64,000 nt of DNA from Flavobacteriia bacterium. Lineage in GTDB: Bacteria; Bacteroidota; Bacteroidia; Flavobacteriales_D; Crocinitomicaceae. The stretch lies in contig JACOTM010000020.1 in NCBI GenBank assembly GCA_016178305.1, positions 58,429 through 122,428 on the forward strand. The letters run 5' to 3'. Both the position numbers and the translations under genes were made by a program. Of this stretch, positions 25,743 to 34,344 are shown one piece after another; positions within the stretch are counted from its first letter, which is position 1, and every line of letters begins with the position of its first letter. Under the pieces are notes generated by a model. The model saw nothing but the letters and a program-made list of their open reading frames with translations, was not told the origin of the DNA and made no database searches.

Positions 25743-28700
25743 TTAATCTTTTACAATATGAATTGTTGTTGTTTTAGACTCTGAAATAAAATTAACAAGA
25801 TAAGACCCAGTAGATAAATGGCTAATATCTATTTCGTTATTTGAAGGTGTTATGTATTGAGAATAAACAATTATCCCAGAAAAAGAATATATTTGAATCA
25901 ATCCTTCTTCTATATTAGAGTTTAATTTAAATTTATTACTAACTGGATTCGGAAGTATCGATATACTACTAGCGCTATCAATAAAAAAACTACTATTTCC
26001 TACTTGATTTTCAATAGTAGAGCGTTCTGAAATTTCTATTTCAAACGAATATTCTCCATCTAATTTTTCTGAATACTCCAATAAGGCTTGAGCTCTACCT
26101 GAACAAATGCAATAACGAGAATCAGATGCAATTTCTACTATTTTAGCTAAATCACATGTTGAAGATTCAAAATAATTTTTTACAGATTCTACATTTCTAA
26201 TATTTCGCAATACATTATTTAATTCTACTGTTTTACCATAATTAACAGTAGAATTAATATTTTCATTAACTTTTTCAATATCATTTTGAATTATATATGC
26301 ATTCACTAATAATTCTTTATAAAAATCTTCAGACCTTGACGATAAAATTGAAACTAACTCTTCAAATCCTTTTACTTCCTCTGGATCTAAAAGAATCTCT
26401 CTAATTATATGATCTAAATTAAAAAAAATAAGCTCTTCTAGGTATTGGATATTTTGATTTAAAATATCTCTTTTCGAAAGTGCATTTAATTGATTGTTAT
26501 TAATTTGATTTTTAATTCCAAAAGGGTAATTTTTTGTTTCAATTATTGATAATACTTCTTTAGACAATGGGGAATTTGCTAATATTACTTGAATTAAATT
26601 ACCATACGAAGGATTTTTATTTATATATGCTATTAATATTTCATCAGATAAATACGGCGATGCTTCCAAAAGAATATTAAGTTTGGAATTAACATTTCCA
26701 ACATTCAATTCTTCTAATAATTCAATTGATGCTCCTTTATGAAGTAAAGCAAAATTTTGTTCTAAAAGAATTTTATTAGAAATAATTTCAGATTGAAAAT
26801 CTATAATTGTTTTTCCTAGATTAGAAGGACAGCCATATTGTTCAACATATGAAACAGGATTATTATTAATTGTAACTAAGTAGGGAGACATTAATGTATT
26901 TGTATAGGAATCAGGAATGAAATTATATCCATTTACATGAACATATTGAATTGGAAAAGAACCTGATAAACTAAAATCATGCTGATAATATAGATTGCTT
27001 TCTCCAACAAGGGAAAAATTATTATTTGAAGCTTTTTGATTTGCTAATAATATTGAAGATGGATCATAATAACCTTGATTGTAAGCAATACTCCCATTTC
27101 TTGAAGAAATATCATGCATTTCTATAGGCGATTTATAATCATTACATTTCCAAACTAAACCAACTGGTTTTCCTTCAAATAAATTTGAATTCGATCCTTC
27201 GGACTGACATCCAATATATAATTTCACAAATTTATTTTTATATACTAAATTTGATTCTTTACCAGAGTTTCTTATTACGATACCATATGTAAAATCATTG
27301 TTCATTAAATTCATTGATGAAAAATCATTTTCTTCAATTTGATATCTAGTACAGTTTGTTAAATATAAACCTGCAGTTTGCATACCTATTTTCTCAGCAA
27401 CAATAAATTTATTTCTAATTATTTTAGATAATATTACTCCTTTTGCACTTATTCCAATGTTATTGTTTATAAATTCGTTTCTATCTGAACTAAATGTTAA
27501 TATATCATTGGCATTAGAAACAAGTATCCCTCTATTTAAATTTTCGAATTTATTTGGGTCAAACGATGTACAAGGAAACGAATTTGAAATGCATCTAGCA
27601 TTCGCCATAAAACTTGCATTTATACAATATATCCCATTCCCTTCATTAAATTCATCAAACTGATTTGGAATATTATTTAAGAAATCACAACCATAAATTC
27701 CTATTCCTTTAACATTCCTTAATTCAATATGATTAATAGGAAGATAATCATTATTTTTTATTGATGTTATAAAAAAACAATTTGAAAATGTCGATTTATT
27801 ATTATTTCCATTTGGAGAAATATAATTTGCAATTACAACTCCTCTTTGATTATTATTAAAATATGAATTTGAAGCTTGAATGATTCCTCCCGCTTTATTT
27901 GTATTGTAAACACCATTGTTATTTTGAAGTGTAATTACCCCTATTTTAGCAAATTCAATTTTAGAATTATTTAATAATACAAGTCGTCCTTGTTTAGTAT
28001 TATTAATTGCAGGTATATTAGATATATTACCCTGAATTAATAAATTATTTCCCCATACTTCAACTCCTTCCCAAACTTTATCAACTCCACATCTTTCATC
28101 TAAAGTAAGTATCGTGTTATTTAATTGTAATTTAGCTCCATTATTTGATAAATCCCCTTCCTCAATTATTAATTTTGCTCCTGGTGCAAATTTGATAATC
28201 ATGTTGTTGATTGTAACCACATTTCCTCTTGAAATTCGTAATTCATCTCTTATTGTAACAACATTGCTATTAGTTGTTGCAAGTGGATTATTATTTAACC
28301 CTGCTGACCAAGTTCCATTTGATGTAGTTGAAAATGATTCTTTATCATAACTAGAAAAAGAAGTACAACATTCTATATTATCTTGCAAATGATCACTATA
28401 ATCCATTCCATCAATATTATCTGATATTAAAAAAACTCTTTGAGTTGGGGTAAATAAATTATTTCCAGCATAACTAGTATCTATTTGATAACTAAATATA
28501 GGATTTAAACTCAAATTAGTAATGTCTGGAATATCAGGATTTGTCATTTTATAAATCCCACTTTGGGATGCAAAATATAAATTTCCATCAATTCCTATTT
28601 CCATATATGAATAATCTAATTTCTGTGTATTTGTTAAATTTAATGGTATTATAGTTGGAGATTGTAAATCAAAATCAATATAATGTAAAGTAGAAATATT

Positions 28701-29669
28701 AATAGAATTAGTTAAACCATAAGTAGCTTTGGAAGTTGTATATAATTTTTTGGTGGATGGAGAGAATTCTAATCCATAAAAACTTATTATTTCACTTGAC
28801 CCTGTTGGGGAACAACTAAAGGTATATTCATTTAATAAAGTGGTCATATTTGAATTAAGTTCAAATACTTTTAATATTTCACCATCAAAACCCATCGTAA
28901 ATGCTACTCGATAACTTTGAATATTTTCATCAAAAACAACTTCTAATTCTGAGCGTTTTGTTGAATTATTTGTTATATCAATGTGATCAAATCTTTTCCA
29001 ATACCTCAACTCTCCATCTGACTGAATTTGAATAATATACAAGTGAGTATTCAGGAAACAAAGTACAAACCTTGTCCCATCTGCTCTCAATTGAGTTGCT
29101 CCTAAAGATAAACATCCATTTTCTTTTGTTTGATCTGACCACATTTCATTCATCACAGGTAAATCTCCATTTGTATTTATTACACTAGAAGTTGAATTAG
29201 TGTTAAATATCTCTATACTTTGATAAACATATTCGTCTAAATATGTTGGTCCTCCATACCATGTTCCGCGTTTTATTACCTCTTTTGTTGTTGCATCATA
29301 TAAACAATAAATAGGTGTTGAAGATATAATTGGATCTATAGGTGTAGGTGGGGTACCTGTCGAATCTTCATCTCCTGGTATCTTACCCGGAAGAATTTCT
29401 CCTGTAGCATCTTGAGTTACATAAGAGCCGAATATAAAATACCAATTACATTTGGTTGGATGAGGAACAATAACTGTTTCTTGCCCATGAAAATTAGTAT
29501 TGGAATTAGCAATATTAATTGTATATGGGGACATTGAATTTAGTAGTGGTAAAGCAACCGAAAGATTAGCTTCAGTTGTCCATGCATGATCAATAAATTC
29601 CCCATTATTATCATAAATTAACCCATCATTTACAAAAAATTGCAGATTACCGTTGAAATCTGCCATCAC
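25743..29669 (-). CDS. Large T9SS-secreted protein with a beta-helix region (N-terminus frameshifted)
   Basis: The open frame covers 1308 residues. The middle part (about residues 470-800) has many short GNN/NN-rich strands with turns like INNTKQGRLVLLNNSKI, as in right-handed parallel beta-helices. The C-terminal 80 residues form a type A T9SS sorting domain: ISILPNPVSNKFKL, IQIYSFSGIIVYSQ, HLSTGSYLVNF. This frame begins with GTG-ATG without a signal peptide. An intact signal peptide is encoded just upstream in another frame (see 29670-29869). A promoter lies further upstream. The function is unknown; likely surface or released adhesion or polysaccharide-related protein. Confidence 0.85.
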   Translation of the reverse strand: MMADFNGNLQFFVNDGLIYDNNGEFIDHAWTTEANLSVALPLLNSMSPYTINIANSNTNFHGQETVIVPHPTKCNWYFIFGSYVTQDATGEILPGKIPGDEDSTGTPPTPIDPIISSTPIYCLYDATTKEVIKRGTWYGGPTYLDEYVYQSIEIFNTNSTSSVINTNGDLPVMNEMWSDQTKENGCLSLGATQLRADGTRFVLCFLNTHLYIIQIQSDGELRYWKRFDHIDITNNSTKRSELEVVFDENIQSYRVAFTMGFDGEILKVFELNSNMTTLLNEYTFSCSPTGSSEIISFYGLEFSPSTKKLYTTSKATYGLTNSINISTLHYIDFDLQSPTIIPLNLTNTQKLDYSYMEIGIDGNLYFASQSGIYKMTNPDIPDITNLSLNPIFSYQIDTSYAGNNLFTPTQRVFLISDNIDGMDYSDHLQDNIECCTSFSSYDKESFSTTSNGTWSAGLNNNPLATTNSNVVTIRDELRISRGNVVTINNMIIKFAPGAKLIIEEGDLSNNGAKLQLNNTILTLDERCGVDKVWEGVEVWGNNLLIQGNISNIPAINNTKQGRLVLLNNSKIEFAKIGVITLQNNNGVYNTNKAGGIIQASNSYFNNNQRGVVIANYISPNGNNNKSTFSNCFFITSIKNNDYLPINHIELRNVKGIGIYGCDFLNNIPNQFDEFNEGNGIYCINASFMANARCISNSFPCTSFDPNKFENLNRGILVSNANDILTFSSDRNEFINNNIGISAKGVILSKIIRNKFIVAEKIGMQTAGLYLTNCTRYQIEENDFSSMNLMNNDFTYGIVIRNSGKESNLVYKNKFVKLYIGCQSEGSNSNLFEGKPVGLVWKCNDYKSPIEMHDISSRNGSIAYNQGYYDPSSILLANQKASNNNFSLVGESNLYYQHDFSLSGSFPIQYVHVNGYNFIPDSYTNTLMSPYLVTINNNPVSYVEQYGCPSNLGKTIIDFQSEIISNKILLEQNFALLHKGASIELLEELNVGNVNSKLNILLEASPYLSDEILIAYINKNPSYGNLIQVILANSPLSKEVLSIIETKNYPFGIKNQINNNQLNALSKRDILNQNIQYLEELIFFNLDHIIREILLDPEEVKGFEELVSILSSRSEDFYKELLVNAYIIQNDIEKVNENINSTVNYGKTVELNNVLRNIRNVESVKNYFESSTCDLAKIVEIASDSRYCICSGRAQALLEYSEKLDGEYSFEIEISERSTIENQVGNSSFFIDSASSISILPNPVSNKFKLNSNIEEGLIQIYSFSGIIVYSQYITPSNNEIDISHLSTGSYLVNFISESKTTTIHIVKD

Positions 29670-29869
29670 ATTCGCACTTCCCTCTGCTAAAACGCCATCG
29701 TAATAATCGGTTGGTAAATTTAAATCATTGGTTATGGGACCTGTAGGTAAAGCAAGTAAACCTCCTGATAAAATTTCTAGATATTTATTCCCTATAATAG
29801 ATATTGGATTTTGAGAATAAATAATATTAAATGCAAAAAGGTGAATAGTAAAATAATAGATATTTTCAT
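29670..29869 (-). pseudogene. Out-of-frame signal peptide and N-terminus of the preceding T9SS gene
   Basis: An ATG at 29869-29867 encodes MKISIILLFTF, then the frame shifts. Downstream, in the frame of the large protein, the sequence reads FAFNIIYSQNPISIIGNKY and continues unbroken into its first annotated codons. Adding one base to the A5 run at 29835-29839 (T5 on the coding strand) joins both parts into a perfect signal peptide. This is either a sequence error or a true frameshift; the gene would then span 25743-29869. Confidence 0.7.
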
Positions 29870-29894
29870 AGATGAATTATTGTTAATTATTTGC

Positions 29895-29924
29895 CAAAAA
29901 TAAAAATTATGTTTTAATTTACAA
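29895..29924 (-). promoter_or_regulatory. Promoter of the large T9SS gene
   Basis: On the minus strand, TTG (29924-29922) is followed after 19 bases by TATTTTTG (29902-29895). This matches TTG-N19-TAnnTTTG and lies about 25 bases upstream of the ATG at 29869, supporting the frameshift interpretation of the gene start. Confidence 0.6.
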
Positions 29925-29955
29925 GTAATATTTTAATTAAATACTTTTATCAAAA

Positions 29956-31893
29956 ATGAAATGCTACTTAATTTCTTTTTTTCTTTTTTGTTATTGTACC
30001 TGTATCTGTCAAGTTAATCTTTACCAAGATGTTTGGAAAGGTGGAGTAAAGGTAAATGGTGTTTCATCTGGTATGACGTATTTAGGAAATTTTACTATCG
30101 ATTTATCCATTCCTCCCCAAGCTACTTTAAAGAAAATTTTTCTAATAACAAATAGTCAAAGAAATCCTGACAGTACTTTACTACAAGTAAATTCAACTCC
30201 TGTAGAAATAAATTCTTTAAATCTTATTTGCAGCGTAAATCATTTATGCCCATATATTACTCCTGTAAATATTTATTATAAAGATATAACCTCCCTTTTA
30301 CTCAATGAAGATTTAACAAACATTACCGTATCGTTGAACTCATCGTGTCCCAACATTATTAATTGCGGTTTTAACACTGTATCATTTATTGTTTTATATG
30401 AAGATGCAAACCTTCCGGAAATTACATTTTCTTTGCTAATTCCCAATTTAAGCCTTATTGGGCAAGAATCTTACAGTTTGGTCAACTTAAACCCGGTAAA
30501 CACTTCTTTTCCTGTTGGACTTTCTATTTTTATGGACAGATCTTGTAATTACATGACTGATGCATCCAATGTATATGTAAACAATAATTTTTTAGGTGCA
30601 ATCTATGGAGAAGATATTCAACATCTGAATTATATGTGTTCGGGCACACAGGGAGATTATATATATGAAAACCAAACCTTAACAGCCCTCGAAGATGACA
30701 ATATCGATCTTGCTTTTCAGCATACTGATGCATTGGGGGATATTTCTTCTCTGCTTACCATGAATAACACTGATTTTAATTTGATCCTCGAACACAATAA
30801 TTTGAATGGCTCATCAGCTTATAGAAATATTTACACGATGTTCCCTCTATCTTATATATCAAATTGTTCAGAAATAAATGTTTCACTGAGTAAAGACACA
30901 ACTATTTGTGAAGGAGAAACTGTTCAATTGGTTGCAACTGGAGGCATCGCTTATGAGTGGCTAGCTTCAACAAGTTCATCATCTCCACCGACAAATTCAG
31001 GGACTCATGTAGGTTTGAATTGTTATGATTGTCCCAATCCAATATTCTCTGGAAATTCTTCTCAATTATATACTGTTCGGATTTGGAGTTCAGATTCATG
31101 TTCGGTCGTTAGACCAATTATGGTCAAAGTTAATCCTAAACCAACATTTAACTCCTTTTACAGTTCAAAAACAGACTGTGGTTTTGCAACAGGAAATTTA
31201 AGTGTTTCCTCCTACAATGCTATCAATTATAATCTTGACAACACTTTTAGTCAGATTGACGGTCAATTTCACAATTTAAATGCAGGAAATCACAGTATTA
31301 AAATAACGGATATAAATAACTGTTTTAATGATACACTTTTCTTAATAAAAAACACGATTAATGTGAATGCTTTTTTGAGTGCTACACCAACTTTAGGAAA
31401 CATTCCTTTAAGTGTTTCTTTACAAAATGAAAGTGTTAACTCTACAGATTACACTTGGAATATTAATGGAATTTTACAAAATAACCCTATAAATTCTGTT
31501 ACTTTCGATTCTATTGGTACTTATTCAATTGAACTAATTGCATTTGCTGTCGATTCAACTTGCAGCGACACCGCTTGGGTAACAATTACAGTAAATGAGC
31601 ATTTAATAATGAATATTCCGAATATTATTACTTCAAACAATGATAAAATAAATGATTGTTTAGGTATTACGACCAATCAGGATGTTGAAATAAAAATTAC
31701 ACTATTAAATCGCTGGGGTAACAAAATAGTTGAAAAAAACCAAAAAATTAGTTCAGGAATATATACAGAAATATGGGATGGTACATCCCAAGGAAATAAA
31801 GTATCAGATGGTATTTATTTTTATACAATTATTTGGAAAACAATAAATGACAATGGAAAAACAGATGGGTTTATAACTGTAATAAATAACTAA
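29956..31893 (+). CDS. T9SS type B cargo protein with a PKD-like domain
   Basis: The 645-residue protein has a signal peptide (MKCYLISFFLFCYCTCICQ). It shows a beta-rich N-terminal domain with cysteine-containing strands, a region with SLSKDTTICEGETVQLVATGG typical of Bacteroidota adhesin-like repeats, a PKD-like domain (about 485-555, ending CSDTAWVTITVN), and a type B (CHU_C/gliding-motility type) sorting domain: ITLLNRWGNKIVEKN, EIWDGTSQGNKVSDGIYFY. It is divergent from the other T9SS gene. It is expected at the cell surface or medium; the role is unknown. Confidence 0.88.
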   Translation: MKCYLISFFLFCYCTCICQVNLYQDVWKGGVKVNGVSSGMTYLGNFTIDLSIPPQATLKKIFLITNSQRNPDSTLLQVNSTPVEINSLNLICSVNHLCPYITPVNIYYKDITSLLLNEDLTNITVSLNSSCPNIINCGFNTVSFIVLYEDANLPEITFSLLIPNLSLIGQESYSLVNLNPVNTSFPVGLSIFMDRSCNYMTDASNVYVNNNFLGAIYGEDIQHLNYMCSGTQGDYIYENQTLTALEDDNIDLAFQHTDALGDISSLLTMNNTDFNLILEHNNLNGSSAYRNIYTMFPLSYISNCSEINVSLSKDTTICEGETVQLVATGGIAYEWLASTSSSSPPTNSGTHVGLNCYDCPNPIFSGNSSQLYTVRIWSSDSCSVVRPIMVKVNPKPTFNSFYSSKTDCGFATGNLSVSSYNAINYNLDNTFSQIDGQFHNLNAGNHSIKITDINNCFNDTLFLIKNTINVNAFLSATPTLGNIPLSVSLQNESVNSTDYTWNINGILQNNPINSVTFDSIGTYSIELIAFAVDSTCSDTAWVTITVNEHLIMNIPNIITSNNDKINDCLGITTNQDVEIKITLLNRWGNKIVEKNQKISSGIYTEIWDGTSQGNKVSDGIYFYTIIWKTINDNGKTDGFITVINN

Positions 31894-31960
31894 GAGACAA
31901 ATATTCAACTATTTAAAACACATAATTCTTTAACAGAATCAACTCATCAGTATTTTAGAC

Positions 31961-32326
31961 TTAATCCGCTTTCCCCAAAATAGATTCTAATTCTTCGAAA
32001 TTAATAGGTTTGATACAAAAATTAAGCATATTCGTATTTTCAGCACGTGAGCGTGTTTCTCTATCGGAATTTCCAGTAATATAAATCACAGGAATAGGTT
32101 TTACTTTATTAATTTGTTCTGTAGCTTCAATTCCGTCTATCATACCTTTTAAACGAACATCCATTAAAATTAAATCTAAATCATTTTTTAAGGCGAAATC
32201 TACGGCTTCTTCTCCAGATTTAAGTGTTTTAACAACCTCATGACCTAACAATTCAACGAAACGAGAATTTAACATTGTCAATATTAAATCATCTTCAACT
32301 ATTAAAATTCTTTTCTTTTCCATCAT
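31961..32326 (-). CDS. Stand-alone response regulator receiver protein
   Basis: The 121-residue protein is a single REC domain: acidic pocket IVEDD (Glu11, Asp12, Asp13), phospho-acceptor ILMDVRL (Asp56), the conserved Thr/Ser in YITGNSD (Thr84) and the conserved lysine FCIKPIN (Lys106). There is no output domain, so it would act by protein contact or as a phosphorelay step. It starts immediately after the stop of the kinase gene (32327), so it is co-transcribed and is the probable partner of that kinase. Confidence 0.95.
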   Translation of the reverse strand: MMEKKRILIVEDDLILTMLNSRFVELLGHEVVKTLKSGEEAVDFALKNDLDLILMDVRLKGMIDGIEATEQINKVKPIPVIYITGNSDRETRSRAENTNMLNFCIKPINFEELESILGKAD

Positions 32327-33028
32327 TTACAAATCTCTAAACCGTAAAATAATCTCACATCCTTTATTGACAGCAGTATTATTTATAAAATCACTATTCA
32401 ATTGAAAAGCAAACGCATTAATTAAATTTGTTCCAATTGAATTATTTTGAAGTGTTTTTTCAAAATCAAAACCAATACCATCATCTTTATAAACTAATTC
32501 TAATAAACCGTCACATTCCGTTATGGATATAAAAATACTTCCTTTTTCCATTGAATTAAATGCGTATTTATAAGAATTTGTTATCAATTCATTAACTAAA
32601 AGTGAAAAAGGCAAAGCAGATTCCATAGATAATTCAACATTTTCAATTTCACTAATAATATCAATTTCTTTTGATTGTATCGTGTAAGAAATTTTTATAA
32701 AATGTAACAATTCACTTATGTAAGTTTTTAAATCAATTTTATTCAAATCTTTATGCGCATACAACTTCTCGTGTAAAAGAGCAATCGATTTAATCCGATT
32801 TTTTGAATCTTTCAAAATATCAGAAATTACTTTCTCTTTAACAAAAACATTTTGCAAATCAATAAGTCCTGAAATAACTGCTAGATTATTTTTCACGCGA
32901 TGGTGAACTTCAGCTAACAAAATATCTTTTTCCTTAATTGACTTTTGTAAATCAACGTTTATATTATTTTTTTCAGCTATTTCAATAATAAGTTTTTTTT
33001 TGTTGATTTTCAAGCTGTAAATTAACAT
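32327..33028 (-). CDS. Histidine kinase catalytic half (HisKA_2/HWE-like), split from its membrane half
   Basis: This frame encodes a short coiled lead (KKLIIEIAEKNNINVDLQKS), the HisKA_2 phospho-acceptor block LLAEVHHRVKNNLAVISGL (His43) and a HATPase domain with N-box VNELITNSYKYAF and the nucleotide motif KDDGIGFDF. The first codons overlap the membrane gene 32982-33587 by 47 bases in another frame. Removing one base from the A9 run (32993-33001 on the plus strand) fuses the two into one sensor kinase. As given, the half begins with MLIYSLKINKK, which is an unnatural N-terminus. Confidence 0.85.
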   Translation of the reverse strand: MLIYSLKINKKKLIIEIAEKNNINVDLQKSIKEKDILLAEVHHRVKNNLAVISGLIDLQNVFVKEKVISDILKDSKNRIKSIALLHEKLYAHKDLNKIDLKTYISELLHFIKISYTIQSKEIDIISEIENVELSMESALPFSLLVNELITNSYKYAFNSMEKGSIFISITECDGLLELVYKDDGIGFDFEKTLQNNSIGTNLINAFAFQLNSDFINNTAVNKGCEIILRFRDL

Positions 33029-33587
33029 CCTTTAGTAATTCAATGTATATTTTGTTGTTTCTAGCAAATATTGCGATTAAAACGAAACAAATAATTATAC
33101 TAAAAAAGAAGTTCAACGAATATAATAAATGTAAAATTTTCAAGTCTATAAGAGCACTTTGAACAATATTATAAGCATCAATTATGAAAATTGAACTAAA
33201 AGTTAAAAGATTAATTCCAATACAAAAATAAATAAGCTTCTTTTGTCGGATTCTAAAAAGTAAATATATTAATTGAGGAGATGCAAAGAGGTATAAATAA
33301 AAACCTGAATTAAAACCCAAATAACTTGAAAAAAGTAATACACCAACATTTGTAGCAACAATTGAAATTATTCGCGCTAATGCATGAAATTCTTTTTTGT
33401 TTAAGAAATAAGTTACCAAAAAGAGAAAACCAACAATAGAAACTAAAATAGCTGGTAGATATAATTGTACAAATAAATAAAAAATAGCCGACAAACCCGA
33501 AAGCAAAGCAATTGTCAACGAAATACGATTAATTGTCTTTACAATCGTTTCCTTACCTTTTTCGTTAATTTGCTGTAATGAGGCCAT
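32982..33587 (-). CDS. Membrane sensor half of the split histidine kinase
   Basis: The 201-residue product has about six membrane helices (ISLTIALLSGLSAIFYLFVQ, AILVSIVGFLFLVTYFL, ISIVATNVGVLLFSSYL, LYLFASPQLIYLLFRI, LIYFCIGINLLTFSSIFIID, FFFSIIICFVLIAIFA) and ends with the coiled segment YIELLKDVNLQLENQQKK before running out of frame. It begins five bases after the stop of the PaxB-like gene. Joined to the catalytic half it makes a membrane-bound histidine kinase with an N-terminal multi-helix sensor. The break sits in a nine-base homopolymer. Confidence 0.8.
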   Translation of the reverse strand: MASLQQINEKGKETIVKTINRISLTIALLSGLSAIFYLFVQLYLPAILVSIVGFLFLVTYFLNKKEFHALARIISIVATNVGVLLFSSYLGFNSGFYLYLFASPQLIYLLFRIRQKKLIYFCIGINLLTFSSIFIIDAYNIVQSALIDLKILHLLYSLNFFFSIIICFVLIAIFARNNKIYIELLKDVNLQLENQQKKTYY

Positions 33588-33592
33588 ATTGC

Positions 33593-34231
33593 TTATTTTA
33601 ATTTTTTAACTAAAACAATTGCAAAGGACAAATCTAATATAAAACAAGCAATTCCAAGTGTTTGCACGAAATAATTCGACGGATAGATTAAAAACATCGA
33701 CACAGTGATGCAACCTGTACCTAAAAATTTACACCACGCTATTATTAGGGAATAATTCGAAGCATTGTTTCTAAAATAGGCTATCGGGTAAAGTAAAGAG
33801 ATAATAAGGTTTAAAATGTAACCAGAATTCGCTCCGATTGATGTGTCAAATCCTTGTTTCACAAAAAAATAATTCAAAGGCAACCATATCAATGTGATAC
33901 CAACCAATATTTTTTTTTTTTTTTTTTTAAAAAAAGGTATGTCTATTTGTTTGGCACCATAAATAAATACCATACTAAAAATTAGAACATCAATCCAAAA
34001 ACAAACCTGGTAAGAGACTGCATAAAATTTTCCTGTTGAAGGAGTAAAGCAAAAACTCCACACAAACTCCCAAGCAATATTCCCAGATGCTATAAAAAAA
34101 GGCATTTCAACAAATTTCAATTTAAAACTATTACGAACTAATACAACATACGTAATAAACCAAAAAAAACACCCTACTCCATTCCATAACAATTGAGCTT
34201 TTGTGTAATCTGTAAAATTAATCCATGGCAT
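33593..34231 (-). CDS. PaxB-like transmembrane protein (transmembrane terpene cyclase superfamily)
   Basis: The 212-residue protein has about seven membrane helices. Residues 20-92 follow the pattern of fungal transmembrane terpene cyclases: FITYVVLVRNSFKLKF, then MPFFIASGNIAWEFVWSF (the N..WE..S motif, Glu55), then FWIDVLIFSMVFIYG (Asp81). A second acidic residue lies in the last helix (FILDLSFAIV, Asp200), as in those enzymes. Between helices 3 and 4 is a run of six lysines encoded by 19 consecutive A. It is five bases upstream of the kinase sensor gene. It could be a cyclase or a membrane sensor; enzyme activity is not shown. Confidence 0.7.
   Translation of the reverse strand: MPWINFTDYTKAQLLWNGVGCFFWFITYVVLVRNSFKLKFVEMPFFIASGNIAWEFVWSFCFTPSTGKFYAVSYQVCFWIDVLIFSMVFIYGAKQIDIPFFKKKKKKILVGITLIWLPLNYFFVKQGFDTSIGANSGYILNLIISLLYPIAYFRNNASNYSLIIAWCKFLGTGCITVSMFLIYPSNYFVQTLGIACFILDLSFAIVLVKKLK
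33910..33928. repeat. T19 homopolymer inside a coding sequence
   Basis: Nineteen T (A19 on the coding strand) followed by seven A encode the FFKKKKKK stretch of the PaxB-like protein. Such tracts are unstable in replication and difficult to sequence. Confidence 0.9.
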
Positions 34232-34273
34232 AATTTAACTGTTTAAAATCATCATTTAATCCCTAACCCACAA

Positions 34274-34344
34274 GATGAACTTCGACAAGGTGACTGAGCT
34301 TGTCGAAGTCATCCTTGTCGAAGTTCATCCTTGTCGAAGTCATC
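34274..34344. repeat. REP-like cluster of CTTGTCGAAG palindromes
   Basis: Four near-identical units occur in 71 bases: one inverted (34274-34289, GATGAACTTCGACAAG) and three direct (34299-34313, 34314-34329, 34330-34344, CTTGTCGAAGTCATC). The last unit covers the stop codon of the oxygenase-like gene. The first two units form a hairpin around GTGACTGAG. Similar palindromes are widespread in bacterial genomes. Confidence 0.8.

Noticed and set aside
25743..29869. Two separate genes instead of one frameshifted T9SS gene
   Set aside because: The signal peptide and the large frame join exactly after a one-base correction in a homopolymer, and one promoter serves both.
34274..34344. CRISPR array
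   Set aside because: Repeats are palindromic and nearly contiguous with no unique spacers, so they are REP-like and not CRISPR.
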